Numbered from the stretch's first letter, positions 8,378-16,818 are shown. The stretch: 64,000 nucleotides of DNA from Chitinophagaceae bacterium (GCA_027489035.1 JAIYAN010000012.1:62001-126000), one strand, 5' to 3'. The notes: generated by a model not told the origin, from the sequence alone. Made by a program: numbers and translations.

Positions 8378-8791
8378 ATGCAACAAGAAGCAGTTTTAAA
8401 AAAAGCAGGTCTTAGTGTAACCGAAAGCAGAAAAACAATTCTTGAATTATTTTTTGCATCAGAAGGAGCGCTTGCACATGCAGATATTGAGAAACACAGT
8501 TCAATAAATATTGATCGGGTAACGGTGTACCGTACACTACAAACATTTGTAGAAAGTGGCATCATTCATCAGATACCAACTACGGATAATACTATTTTAT
8601 ATGCACTGTGCAAAGACAGTTGTGAAGCTGGGCACCATCATGATGAGCACGTACATTTCATTTGTGTTTCATGCAACAAAACCAATTGTTTGGATGATGT
8701 AATTGTTCCAAAGGTGAAATTACCAAACGGGTTTCTTCCATTACAAACAGCTATGGTTGTAAAGGGCACTTGTATAGATTGTAGGAATTAG
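8378..8791 (+). CDS. Fur-family metal-responsive repressor (Zur-like)
   Basis: A 137-residue Fur-family regulator. The winged helix includes RVTVYRTLQTFVESGIIHQI (residues 47-66). The dimerisation half has two structural-zinc CX2C pairs (Cys96/Cys99 and Cys132/Cys135) and a sensory histidine cluster HHHDEHVH (86-93). The protein is at the short end of the family. Which metal it senses (zinc, iron or peroxide) cannot be read from the motifs; the position beside SCO and MerC-like genes favours zinc or copper homeostasis. The ATG lies 1 bp after the SCO stop, so the genes are translationally close. Its likely target is the repeated TTGCAATATT operator before merC. A GC-rich palindromic element begins right after the stop. 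Confidence 0.9.
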   Translation: MQQEAVLKKAGLSVTESRKTILELFFASEGALAHADIEKHSSINIDRVTVYRTLQTFVESGIIHQIPTTDNTILYALCKDSCEAGHHHDEHVHFICVSCNKTNCLDDVIVPKVKLPNGFLPLQTAMVVKGTCIDCRN

Positions 8792-8887
8792 AAGCCCCCT
8801 CGATCCCCCAAGGGGGAAGAAGCCCCCATCCCCAACCCTTCCCCAAAAGGTGTAGGGAGCAGCCCCCTCGATCCCCCAAGGGGGAAG
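8792..8887. repeat. Two GC-rich palindromic repeats after the fur-like gene
   Basis: Two nearly identical 27-28-bp copies (8792-8819 and 8861-8887) read AAGCCCCCTCGATCCCCC followed by AAGGGGGAAG, each able to fold through CCCCC and GGGGG. Between them a diverged C-rich copy carries CCCCCATCCCCAACCCTTCC. The first copy starts one base after the stop codon. An inverted relative lies at 9050-9076, and looser relatives at 41004-41034 and 58068-58093. They are strikingly GC-rich for this genome. Confidence 0.85.
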
Positions 8888-8954
8888 CTGGAAGTATTTT
8901 CCATTAAGGAGCACTACTTTGTTTAATAGAAAAACTTTGTGTTTCAAAAAAAAT

Positions 8955-8989
8955 CCTTTGCGTCTTTGCTCCTTTGCGAGCTTTACGCG
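8955..8989. repeat. CTTTGCG-type short tandem repeat
   Basis: Four degenerate units of about 9 bp (CCTTTGCGT, CTTTGCTC, CTTTGCGAG, CTTTACGCG) lie in the gap between the Fur-like gene and the convergent peptidase gene. A similar arrangement with CTTCGTGAC units is at 26441-26471. The function is unknown. Confidence 0.6.
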
Positions 8990-9049
8990 AAAAAAACGTG
9001 TGTTACAAACATTCAATGTTGATAATTCCAATTATTTTACAGCTTCCAA

Positions 9050-9076
9050 CTTCCCCCTTGGGGGACTGAGGGGGCT
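9050..9076. repeat. GC-rich palindrome overlapping the M3 peptidase stop codon
   Basis: The sequence CTTCCCCCTTGGGGG followed by ACTGAGGGGGCT is the inverse complement of the 8792 and 8861 copies with two changes. It runs into the TAG stop (9075-9077) of the minus-strand peptidase, so the repeat supplies the last bases of that gene. Confidence 0.85.
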
Positions 9077-10784
9077 ACATCTCCTCCTGCACAAACTCCA
9101 TTAATCCTTTTATCGTTTCTGGAGAAAAATCAAAAGTTAAACCAGCGGTTTTGTATAATTCAGGAAGTGTTTTGGTGCCGCCCAAGCTCAATGCGTTGCA
9201 ATAGTTTTCTATAGCCTTGTTTTTATCTTTTTTAAACTGCATCCACAAGCCAATTGCACCAAGTTGGGCAATGCCATATTCGATATAATAAAAAGGCACT
9301 TCAAATAAATGCAATTGTCTTTGCCATGAATTGCCACGGAAAGATTCTAAGCCACTGTAATCAATGACATCATCTTTATACATAGCAAGAATAGAAACCC
9401 ATGCAGCGCTTCTTTCTTCGGTTGTATGTTGCGGATGCGTGTACAGCCAATGTTGAAATTGATCAATTATAGCAATCCACGGGAATATGGTAATTACCCT
9501 TTCGAGTTGATGTAGTTTGGCGCGTTTTAAATCGGCTTCATTATCGAAAAAGCTATCCCAATAATCCATGCTGAACAATTCCATTGCCATGCTTGCTACT
9601 TCAGCAATTTCCATTGGGTATTCTTTGAAGCCACTCAATTCTAAATGATGGGCTAAAAACGAATGCACCGCATGACCGCCTTCGTGCACCATGGTAGTTA
9701 CATCGTGCATTTGTCCAGCCGCATTCATGAAGATAAAAGGAGCTCCGCTTTCTGCTAACGGACAGTTGTAGCCGCCGGGAGCTTTGCCTTTTCTGCTCTC
9801 TAGATCGAGGTGTTGTAAGGTTTTCATTTTTTCCAAACATTCACCAAAGAAAGGATTCATTTTTTTAAAACAATCGATTGTTTTTGATAATAATTCTTCG
9901 CCTGTTTTAAATGGATGTAAAGGTGTAGTTCCTAATGGTTCTGCCTCCAAATCCCATGGACGTAATTTGTCAACGCCAAGCCCAGCTTGCTTTTTCTTAT
10001 AAATTTCATTCACTAACGGCAATACGTGTAGTTTCACCGCTTCATGAAATTGATAACAATCTTCTTTTGTATAATCAAATCGACCAAGTTCTTTAAAACG
10101 ATAATCTACATAAGATTCAAATCCTGCATTTTTTGATTCCGTATTTCTTATGGTAATTAATTTATCAAACAACTCGTTGAGTGGTTGTTTATCCTGTAAA
10201 CGCCTGTTTTGTATTTTTAAATAAACGGCTTCACGTAAATTTCTGTCGTTGCTTTCTAAAAACTTACCTGCTTGTTGTAATGTAAATTGTTCGCCATTTA
10301 CTTCCACAGTCATTGCACCAGTTATTTGTCCGTATTGTTGTTGCAATACAGCCATCTCCGCTTGTAAAGGAATGTTTTCAGTTCTAAAAAGTTCGATGCT
10401 TTTTTTTACGTTACGTAAATAGGTAAAATATTTTTCGGAGTCGAGTTCGTTTAAAGTAGGGGCGCTTAACAATTTTTTATTCAACGCATCTGCATAAGGT
10501 TGCACATTGGGTTGAATGTGCATACAAAAATAATTGAAGGATTCTTCAAGTGCTTTATCTGTAGTATCGCAAGTCATTTTAATTTGACGCCAACAAGCGT
10601 CTTCACTCACCACAGCTTCCAATTCGCTTTGGTCCTTTAACCATTGCTCCAGATTTTCTTTGGTAGAAATATCTCTATCCAGTAGCGTTTTAAAATACGG
10701 CTCCAAATTTTCCCAATCTGTAACTTTAAAATCTTCGGGTAAAAATGTACGTGTTGATTTTTGGATATCTGCTGAATAGTTCAT
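9075..10784 (-). CDS. M3 family oligoendopeptidase (PepF-type metallopeptidase)
   Basis: A 569-residue zinc peptidase. The active site HEXXH is HEGGH in TTMVHEGGHAVHSF (about residues 366-370), followed about 25 residues later by the conserved glutamate in the EYPMEIAEVASMAMEL segment. The N-terminal helical domain and the end of the catalytic domain (FYYIEYGIAQLGAIGLWMQF) match oligoendopeptidase F relatives of about 560-600 residues. It cleaves short peptides, probably in the cytoplasm, since no signal peptide is present. The stop codon lies within a GC-rich repeat. Upstream is a 200-bp gap of CCAAAC-type repeats before the DUF5606 gene on the same strand. Confidence 0.92.
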   Translation of the reverse strand: MNYSADIQKSTRTFLPEDFKVTDWENLEPYFKTLLDRDISTKENLEQWLKDQSELEAVVSEDACWRQIKMTCDTTDKALEESFNYFCMHIQPNVQPYADALNKKLLSAPTLNELDSEKYFTYLRNVKKSIELFRTENIPLQAEMAVLQQQYGQITGAMTVEVNGEQFTLQQAGKFLESNDRNLREAVYLKIQNRRLQDKQPLNELFDKLITIRNTESKNAGFESYVDYRFKELGRFDYTKEDCYQFHEAVKLHVLPLVNEIYKKKQAGLGVDKLRPWDLEAEPLGTTPLHPFKTGEELLSKTIDCFKKMNPFFGECLEKMKTLQHLDLESRKGKAPGGYNCPLAESGAPFIFMNAAGQMHDVTTMVHEGGHAVHSFLAHHLELSGFKEYPMEIAEVASMAMELFSMDYWDSFFDNEADLKRAKLHQLERVITIFPWIAIIDQFQHWLYTHPQHTTEERSAAWVSILAMYKDDVIDYSGLESFRGNSWQRQLHLFEVPFYYIEYGIAQLGAIGLWMQFKKDKNKAIENYCNALSLGGTKTLPELYKTAGLTFDFSPETIKGLMEFVQEEM

Positions 10785-10848
10785 GAATGATTAAATTAAA
10801 AGTTAGATGCTAGGTTTTTGTTAATAGATATTGGATTGTTGGTACTTC

Positions 10849-10984
10849 CAACGCCAAACACCAAACGCCAAACGTAATGTATTCTGAATAAGCGAACGTT
10901 CCAACTACAAACAATAAACCACAAACACCAAAGGTGTTGGATGCTATTTATTTCAACGCTCGAACAACAAACCACAAACAATAA
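10849..10984. repeat. CGCCAAACACCAAAC-type dispersed repeats
   Basis: The gap between the peptidase and DUF5606 genes is built from variants of CGCCAAACACCAAAC and ACAAACAATAAACCAC (10849-10874, 10907-10936, 10951-10984). The same sequence type occurs at 26549-26583 and, inverted, at 51902-51920. The frames open here translate only the repeats. Confidence 0.7.
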
Positions 10985-10986
10985 AT

Positions 10987-11505
10987 TTATGCCATCTTCC
11001 TCGGCGTATTGATCTTCTTCGCTGGTGCATTTTTTACCGCTGCTGCTTTAGTAGCTGGTTTTGCTGCTGCAACAGGTTTCTTTTCAACGGGTTGTTCAGT
11101 TACAGCATCTTCATCTGTTGACTCAGAAAGTTTAATTTCAATATTGTTCTTGATTAAAATATCATACCATTTAACCATTTTCTTCATGTCGCTACCATAA
11201 ACCCTTTCGAAATCCATTGTAGGAAACACTTTTTGAAAATAGGCTTTAATCGCTTTTGCATCATTTGCATCTGGCATTGCTTCGCTACTTCCTTTCATTG
11301 CTAAGAAAACATCAGATAGATTTACGTTTTCATCCGTAGTAAAAACCTCAATACTTTCTAAATGTGAAAATGCATGCACTCTATTACTTACAAATTTGGT
11401 AGTTTTGTCTTCTAAAGAACGAACTAAACCTCCGTCAGCTTTAGAGGATATCAATTCAAACAAACCGCTTAGTCCGCTAACGGCCACTAATTTATTATAT
11501 TCCAT
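10987..11505 (-). CDS. DUF5606 family protein
   Basis: A 172-residue cytoplasmic protein. The first ~130 residues (KLVAVSGLSGLFELISSKADGG, later SLEDKTTKFVS, SLSDVF-like LSDVFLAMKG and YGSDMKKMVKWYDIL) match the Bacteroidetes-restricted DUF5606 family of unknown function. The last ~45 residues are an Ala/Lys/Pro-rich low-complexity tail (KPVAAAKPATKAA) ending in basic residues, which suggests nucleic-acid or other polyanion contacts (inference). No partner is evident from neighbours. The start is the only sensible ATG (11505), 110 bp from the divergent TonB-type barrel gene. Confidence 0.75.
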   Translation of the reverse strand: MEYNKLVAVSGLSGLFELISSKADGGLVRSLEDKTTKFVSNRVHAFSHLESIEVFTTDENVNLSDVFLAMKGSSEAMPDANDAKAIKAYFQKVFPTMDFERVYGSDMKKMVKWYDILIKNNIEIKLSESTDEDAVTEQPVEKKPVAAAKPATKAAAVKNAPAKKINTPRKMA

Positions 11506-11615
11506 ATTTAAATTTTTGAGTGTGCAATATAATTCTTAAAAATTAAATGAATGCTATCCTTTTTCTTAAAATAAAAATTTTTAAACTGATTTCAATTCTA
11601 TACAATCCGCTATTT

Positions 11616-14468
11616 ATGAAAAAAATTATTACTATTCTTTTTGTTTTGTTTGCTAATGTTTCAATTTTGTTTGCACAAGAATCTCTAATTAAGGGTTCAG
11701 TTGCAGATTTTTCAGACAGTACCAGTTTAAAAGGAGCTACGATTTCAATTTCAACAACTGATAATGCTGTTTTGCAAACTGTAATTACTTCTGGAAATGG
11801 ATCTTTTGAATTTGGCAATTTAAAAAAGCAACAATATCTCTTAAAAATTTCTAATGTAGGATATAAACCAAGTATTATCAATGTTGATTTAGAAAAAGAA
11901 AACGGTACACTTGGAAAAATATATCTCAACAGAATGGTAAAGGAAATGGAAACAGTAACCATTGTTTCTACAGGTGCAGCAGTAACACAAAAAGATGATA
12001 CATCTCAATATAATGCCAAACAATACAAAGTAAATCCTGATGCTACAACCGAGGACATGATTAAAAAAATGCCCGGCATTACGGTAGATAAAAATGGTAC
12101 GATTACCGCTCAGGGTGAACAAGTGAAAAAAGTAACGGTAGATGGAAAAGATTTTTTTGGAGATGATGCCTCTGCGGCGTTAAAAAATATTCCAGCTGCT
12201 GCGGTGGATAAAATTCAGGTTTTTGATAGAATGAGCGACCAAGCACAAATGACCGGCATTGATGATGGCAACTCACAAAAGGCAATAAATATCATTACAA
12301 AAGCGGGAATCAACAATGCACAATTTGGTCGTGTATACGTGGGCGTTGGTACGGAGAAAACCTATGCGGCTGGTGGCAACACGTCTATTTTTAAAGGAGA
12401 TAGACGAATTTCATTGGTAGGAAATTTCAACAACATCAATCAACAAAATTTTGGTTCGCAAGATTTGTTGGGTGTTACTGGAAATGCCAACAATAACAGA
12501 AACGGTCCACCAGGAAGTGGAAATTTCAGAGGCCCTGGCGCACCAGTGGAAAGTTTTACTACCGATCAATCCAATGGAATCAGCACCACCAATGCCATTG
12601 GGATAAATTATAGCGATAAATGGAGTGAAAATGCTACGATAACAGGAAGTTACTTTTTTAACAACAGTAAAAACGAATTGATATCAACCAGCAATAACAA
12701 CATATTTCAGGAGAATCAATTTATTTTAAAAAACAGCAACAACATAGCCAACAACAATAATCATCGTATAAATGCGCGATTGGAATTGAAATTAGATAGT
12801 TCCAATATGTTGTTTATCATACCCAGTTTAAATTTTCAAAACAATACCACATCAGCATCAAATGATATCAAAAGTTATAAAAACGAAAACGACTCTTTAA
12901 ACAATTCAAATTCTGGTTCATTGAAATTAAAGGATGGATATAATTTAAAGAACACCATCATGTATCGCCATTCATTTAAAAAGAAGAACAGAATATTTTC
13001 AACCTCTTTGAATACAACGTTTACAAAAAATGATGGTGCGTCTAAAATTGACGGAACGTATCGATTTTACGATAACTTAGGACTTCCCATTTATCCGGAT
13101 TCGATTCAACAACAATACACCGATAATTTATCTGATGGAAATACCATTGGCGGTAGCATAACCTACAACGAGCCATTAGGTAAAAAAGGTCGCGGACAAT
13201 TTCAGGTAGAATACAATCCTTCTGTTCAAACCAGTAAAGCCAATCAACAAACATTTGCTTTTGATGGAGCTAAGTATTCAATCTTTGACACATTGCTTTC
13301 AAATAGATTTACCAATACCATTACAACGCATAATGGTGGCTTAACGTATCGATTTACAAGAAGCAAAGACGAGCAGATGTCTATCAATGTAAATTACCAA
13401 CAAGCAACACTAACGAGCAACCGTACACTACCTGGAAAATCTAGTGTGAATCAATCTTTCAAAAACTTTTTGCCATACGCGTATTGGAGAAAAAAAATAT
13501 CTGCTACAACCAACATCAGAATGTTTTATCGTTCATCAACTAATTTCCCAACCATAAATCAATTACAGGATGTGGTAAACTTATCAAATCCATTGAGTGT
13601 AAGTTCTGGAAATAAAAACCTTGTTCAATCTTACACACAGTATATGGGTGGCCGTTATAGTTATACCAATACCAAAACAAACCGAAACTTATTTGCAGGT
13701 TTATTTTTTCAAACCGCAGCAGATTATATTTCGAATGCTACGTTTATTGCCAGCAGTGATTCTACCTTACAACAAGGGGTAGTATTGCGTAAAGGTTCGC
13801 AATTGAGTAAGCCAATCAATTTAGATGGGTATCGTTTTTTAAGAACCTACATTTCAACTGGAATTCCGATAAAAAAATTAAAAACAACGATAAACTTAAA
13901 CACGTATTTGGTGTATTCAAAAATGCCTGGGCTGATCAATAATGTAACAACTACAACCAACACCTATCAATATAATGCGGGTGTTTCTTTGGTGAGTAAC
14001 ATTAGTGAATACATTGATTATAATGTATCATACAGTGCCAATATATATCGTGCAAAAACAATTGGAAGTTTCGTTACCAACAACAATTATGTAAACCATG
14101 TTATAGGTGTTGTGTTTAATTTACTCAGTAAAAAAGGATGGTTTTTACAAAATGATTTGAATAGTCAGATGTTTAAAGGATTATCTGGAGGTTTAGATCG
14201 AACATTTACATTATGGAATGCATCAGTGGGCAAAAAGTTTTTTAAAGACAAAACAGGGGAGTTGAAAATTTCGGTATTTGACATTTTAAAACAAAATCAA
14301 AGTCTTAGCAGAAACGTGACCAATACCTATCTAGAAGACTCTAGAAATAATGTATTGGGACAATATTTCACCTTAGCATTTGCGTATAACCTTAAAAATT
14401 TCGGAACGCCCAAAAAGCAGGAAGTAAAAGATGATTTTATTCCGAAGGTGGGATATCCGGGGCAGTAA
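11616..14468 (+). CDS. TonB-dependent-receptor-like outer membrane beta-barrel protein
   Basis: A 950-residue outer-membrane protein. It starts with a signal peptide (MKKIITILFVLFANVSILFA), hence ATG 11616 rather than 11547. Next comes a CarboxypepD_reg-like beta-sandwich (about residues 25-105), then a plug-like domain (VKKVTVDGKDFFGDDASAALKNIPAAAVDKIQVFD, about 180-215) and a long Asn/Ser-rich barrel as in the outer membrane beta-barrel family (PF14905). It has no susD partner and no enzyme beside it, so the ligand is unknown. The barrel ends with a soluble-looking tail instead of a terminal aromatic residue. Three 81-bp tandem repeats begin 2 bp after its stop. Confidence 0.87.
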   Translation: MKKIITILFVLFANVSILFAQESLIKGSVADFSDSTSLKGATISISTTDNAVLQTVITSGNGSFEFGNLKKQQYLLKISNVGYKPSIINVDLEKENGTLGKIYLNRMVKEMETVTIVSTGAAVTQKDDTSQYNAKQYKVNPDATTEDMIKKMPGITVDKNGTITAQGEQVKKVTVDGKDFFGDDASAALKNIPAAAVDKIQVFDRMSDQAQMTGIDDGNSQKAINIITKAGINNAQFGRVYVGVGTEKTYAAGGNTSIFKGDRRISLVGNFNNINQQNFGSQDLLGVTGNANNNRNGPPGSGNFRGPGAPVESFTTDQSNGISTTNAIGINYSDKWSENATITGSYFFNNSKNELISTSNNNIFQENQFILKNSNNIANNNNHRINARLELKLDSSNMLFIIPSLNFQNNTTSASNDIKSYKNENDSLNNSNSGSLKLKDGYNLKNTIMYRHSFKKKNRIFSTSLNTTFTKNDGASKIDGTYRFYDNLGLPIYPDSIQQQYTDNLSDGNTIGGSITYNEPLGKKGRGQFQVEYNPSVQTSKANQQTFAFDGAKYSIFDTLLSNRFTNTITTHNGGLTYRFTRSKDEQMSINVNYQQATLTSNRTLPGKSSVNQSFKNFLPYAYWRKKISATTNIRMFYRSSTNFPTINQLQDVVNLSNPLSVSSGNKNLVQSYTQYMGGRYSYTNTKTNRNLFAGLFFQTAADYISNATFIASSDSTLQQGVVLRKGSQLSKPINLDGYRFLRTYISTGIPIKKLKTTINLNTYLVYSKMPGLINNVTTTTNTYQYNAGVSLVSNISEYIDYNVSYSANIYRAKTIGSFVTNNNYVNHVIGVVFNLLSKKGWFLQNDLNSQMFKGLSGGLDRTFTLWNASVGKKFFKDKTGELKISVFDILKQNQSLSRNVTNTYLEDSRNNVLGQYFTLAFAYNLKNFGTPKKQEVKDDFIPKVGYPGQ

Positions 14469-14469
14469 A

Positions 14470-14712
14470 AAAAAGTCAGCGTGAAAATGAGCGGGGAGAG
14501 CGAAATCGTCTTCTGACTTTTTTCATCATTTTCATTCTGTTTCTCGCTCTAAAAAGTCAGTGTGAAAATGAGATCGAGAGCGAAATTGACTACTGACTTT
14601 TTTTCATCGTTTTCATTCTGTTTCTCGCTCTAAAAAGTCAGCGTGAAAATGAGATCGGGAGCGAAATCGACTTCTGACTTTTTTTCATCATTTTCATTCT
14701 GTTTCTCGCACT
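14470..14712. repeat. Three tandem 81-bp repeats (GAAAATGAG/GAGCGAAAT family)
   Basis: Units start at 14470, 14551 and 14632, each 81 bp and highly similar. A unit begins AAAAAGTCAGCGTGAAAATG, continues with GAGAGCGAAAT, reaches TCTGACTTTTTT (inverse complement of the start, giving a hairpin) and ends with TTTTCATTCTGTTTCTCGC. Related but longer triplicated units lie at 24630-25004 and a half copy at 21822-21850. The first unit starts 2 bp after the barrel gene's stop. Confidence 0.9.
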
Positions 14713-14721
14713 AATGGAAAG

Positions 14722-14863
14722 AAGTTTAAAAAGTTCAAAAGGTTCAATACGTTCAATAAGTTCAAAAGGTTGGGGATTTAGGTCTGCCGATGTTGGTGTT
14801 TTCACCAATCATCAAAAGGAGAGAAAGTTTGAGCAGTAGGGGTTGAATATTTTCAACCCCTAC
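14722..14863 (+). repeat. Composite 9-bp-period repeat element, locus 1
   Basis: Degenerate 9-mers (TTCAAAAGG, TTCAATACG, TTCAATAAG, TTCAAAAGG) at 14733-14772 are followed by CTGCCGATGTTGGTG with the hairpin partner CACCAATCATCAAA (14784-14817), then by a palindrome with 12-bp arms GTAGGGGTTGAA and TTCAACCCCTAC at 14836-14863. The same blocks recur at six other intergenic loci. Just after it, 14897-14937 carries ACCATTAAACC-type 9-mers. Confidence 0.8.
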
Positions 14864-14946
14864 TTTTAATATTTCCCCTTTCTCAAATAGAGTATAATTC
14901 CAACCATTAAACCATTAAACCGTTAAACCAGCAAAGCGAAAATATT

Positions 14947-14998
14947 GGCGCCGGTTTCCAAACCGGTGTCTATAAAAGGATAAGGACTTTGTCCTTAC
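14947..14998 (+). repeat. Solitary REPIN-like doublet, same family as the RAYT-flanking repeats
   Basis: A GGCGCCGGTTTCCAAACCGG palindrome is followed after a short spacer by AAGGACTTTGTCCTT. This two-palindrome arrangement is the same as the units flanking the RAYT gene at 39.8-40.9 kb, 25 kb away. It sits just downstream of the minus-strand XRE gene. Confidence 0.85.
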
Positions 14999-15007
14999 AA
15001 CATATCC

Positions 15008-15352
15008 CTATAGATTCTTCAACCTTTCCACTTCCAACTCCAGCATTTTAATGTATTTTTCTTTGTAATCATCTCCATGAAAATGCATGTTTTCTGCTTT
15101 TGCGCCAATGCCTTGTACCAATTTGTTGTTGGAAATATTAAAAATTTGCGTGGCATCGAAATTTAGTATTTGAGCAACATCAACTTCCAACACGTTGGCA
15201 ATTTCGTAAATACGAGAAATGGTTAAATCGATTTCTCCTCTTTCAATTTTGCTGTAATTGCTAATGCTCATTTTGAGATCGCTTGCTAATTGTTCTCGAG
15301 TAATGCTTTTGAGCTCTCTAAATTTTTTGATGTTGTCTCCGATGTTATTCAT
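15008..15352 (-). CDS. XRE-family helix-turn-helix regulator
   Basis: A 114-residue DNA-binding protein with a Cro/C1-type HTH at about residues 6-62 (IGDNIKKFRELKSITREQLASDLKMS and following, with SKIERGEIDLTI). The C-terminal part ends in a short helical segment (YKEKYIKMLELEVERLKNL) that may form a coiled coil for dimerisation. It is divergent from the TIR-like gene with a 103-bp gap that contains an inverted repeat. The arrangement suggests it controls itself and that gene (inference). A second XRE protein of similar layout is encoded at 21413. Confidence 0.85.
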   Translation of the reverse strand: MNNIGDNIKKFRELKSITREQLASDLKMSISNYSKIERGEIDLTISRIYEIANVLEVDVAQILNFDATQIFNISNNKLVQGIGAKAENMHFHGDDYKEKYIKMLELEVERLKNL

Positions 15353-15428
15353 GCCTTAAAAGTAGTGAAATAATCATTTAAGTTGCAAAATAACTATTTA
15401 AAAAACCATATTTTTTTAAAACATATTG

Positions 15429-15460
15429 TTCATTTGTGATTGTAAAAAACTACAAATGAA
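15429..15460. promoter_or_regulatory. Inverted repeat over the start of the TIR-like gene
   Basis: TTCATTTGT (15429-15437) and ACAAATGAA (15452-15460) are exact inverse complements separated by 14 bases. The right arm contains the ATG at 15456. It could be an operator for the divergent XRE regulator or an RNA hairpin masking the start. The 103-bp gap also has a direct repeat (AATAATCATTTAA and AATAACTATTTAA). Confidence 0.4.
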
Positions 15461-15998
15461 TTCAGTATTTACGATTTCTGCGGCGTACAAATGGCCAAAT
15501 GCTGATAAAAAAGAGAAGACCAATCATTCAGAAATTGCTATCAAGCATTTATCAAAAATGATTACCAGCAGATTTAATAGCAAAGACAAATCCTCCAAAG
15601 TACAAATAAGTTATAAAAGGTTAAGGGCATCTGCAGGCAAAACGATGCTCGACAGCATTATTAAAAGAATTGAAACCTCCAATGTAATCATCATTGATAT
15701 TTCTGAAAACAATGCCAATGTGTTTTTGGAGTTAGGCATTGCAATAGCATTAACTAGAAACAACAATAACATCTCTGTTTACATCATAAAAGAAAAGAAA
15801 GAAAACCAATCTTTACTTTCAAGCATCCCAAGCGATTTACAAGGATATTTTATTTCTGAATATACCGTAAATGCAAAAGGTGAAGCAACTTTTCATGACA
15901 ATAATTCTTTGAGAATGAGTATTGAAAGTGATGTTAAGGACTATTATAAAAATGAGATAGTTGTCGAACAAAGATTTGATGAAATAAACGCTATTTAA
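15456..15998 (+). CDS. TIR-like / nucleoside 2'-deoxyribosyltransferase-like protein
   Basis: A 180-residue soluble protein. The central segment SNVIIIDISENNANVFLELGIAIAL (split here: SNVIIIDISENN, then ANVFLELGIAIAL) matches the pattern seen in nucleoside 2-deoxyribosyltransferase-like and TIR-like nucleotide hydrolases, where the Glu near the end is catalytic. The beginning (SVFTISAAY) fits the first beta strand. Related proteins act on NAD or nucleotides, often in phage defence or signalling. Activity here is inference, and no phage-sensor partner is certain. I chose ATG 15456; the upstream TTG adds a cysteine-rich start that does not look real. A FISUMP gene follows 13 bp later, and an XRE gene is divergent upstream. 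Confidence 0.55.
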   Translation: MNSVFTISAAYKWPNADKKEKTNHSEIAIKHLSKMITSRFNSKDKSSKVQISYKRLRASAGKTMLDSIIKRIETSNVIIIDISENNANVFLELGIAIALTRNNNNISVYIIKEKKENQSLLSSIPSDLQGYFISEYTVNAKGEATFHDNNSLRMSIESDVKDYYKNEIVVEQRFDEINAI

Positions 15999-16011
15999 AA
16001 ATTTTTTAAAA

Positions 16012-16818
16012 ATGAAAAGAATAAATCTTACTCTGCTATTTGCATTTTTTGTTTTCTCAAACCTTTTTGCACAAAATGAAGTAAAAATTGGCGAACAAAT
16101 TTGGATGACTAAAAATTTGAATGTTGACAAGTTTCGAAATGGTAAACCTATTCCTCAGGCCAAAACTAAGGAAGAATGGAACAAAGCCGGACAAGACATG
16201 ACTCCTGCTTGGTGTTACTATAATTTTGATCCTAATAATGGTATTAAATACGGAAAACTATATAATTGGTTTGCAGTAATTGATCCAATGGGTCTTGCTC
16301 CAATTGGATATCATATTCCAACCGATAACGAATGGCATATTCTAATAAAAAATATGGACACATCAGCAGAAAAATGCAAATTTAAATGTTTTGAGAGTAG
16401 AATTGCAGGAAGAGAAATGAAAAGTTCCACAGGCTGGAAGGCTAATCAAACATATGGACATACTGAAGTTGAAGTTTGTGGGTTGTGTAATGGAAAAGGA
16501 AAACGCTGGTCAAAAATTTCAATGAAATATATTATATGTACAGGGTGTGGGGGAAGTGGCGGAGAATCAATAGAATATAAAGGAACAAAAGAGTCAGGTG
16601 GAGGTACTAATACATTCGCTTTTTCTGCTCTTCCTGCTGGTAGGATTTGGGGTAATGGAGGTTTCGATTTAATACAGGAATCAAGCTATTGGTGGAGCTC
16701 AACCGAAAAAGATGTTTTAAATGCTTGGTTTCGAGATATTGGTTATAATAATACGACTGTATTAAAAGATGATACTGACAAAAGTAAAGGAATGTCCGTA
16801 CGTTGTATAAAAGATTAA
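16012..16818 (+). CDS. Secreted FISUMP-domain protein with inserted DnaJ-type zinc motifs
   Basis: A 268-residue secreted protein: signal peptide to about residue 20 (FVFSNLFA/QN), then a Fibrobacter succinogenes major paralogous (FISUMP) domain with IWMTKNLNV, FRNGKPIPQAK, AWCYYNFD, YGKLYNWFAV, GYHIPTDNEW, YWWSSTE and the end MSVRCIKD. Between the two halves (residues 150-190) lie two CXXCXGXG motifs, CGLCNGKG (from Cys156) and CTGCGGSG (from Cys176), as in the zinc-binding centre of DnaJ. That insertion is absent from the neighbouring paralogue. FISUMP proteins are surface or secreted C-type-lectin-like proteins of unclear role. It follows the TIR-like gene by 13 bp. Confidence 0.82.
   Translation: MKRINLTLLFAFFVFSNLFAQNEVKIGEQIWMTKNLNVDKFRNGKPIPQAKTKEEWNKAGQDMTPAWCYYNFDPNNGIKYGKLYNWFAVIDPMGLAPIGYHIPTDNEWHILIKNMDTSAEKCKFKCFESRIAGREMKSSTGWKANQTYGHTEVEVCGLCNGKGKRWSKISMKYIICTGCGGSGGESIEYKGTKESGGGTNTFAFSALPAGRIWGNGGFDLIQESSYWWSSTEKDVLNAWFRDIGYNNTTVLKDDTDKSKGMSVRCIKD

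Noticed and set aside
8741..9104. Short frames on both strands in the gap after the fur-like gene
   Set aside because: They run through GC-rich palindromes and do not resemble proteins.
10796..10981. 61-residue frame between the M3 peptidase and DUF5606 genes
   Set aside because: Consists of CCAAAC-type repeats; no protein-like features.
14470..14712. Possible CRISPR array at the 81-bp repeats
   Set aside because: The repeated units are contiguous with no unique spacers and no cas genes are present.
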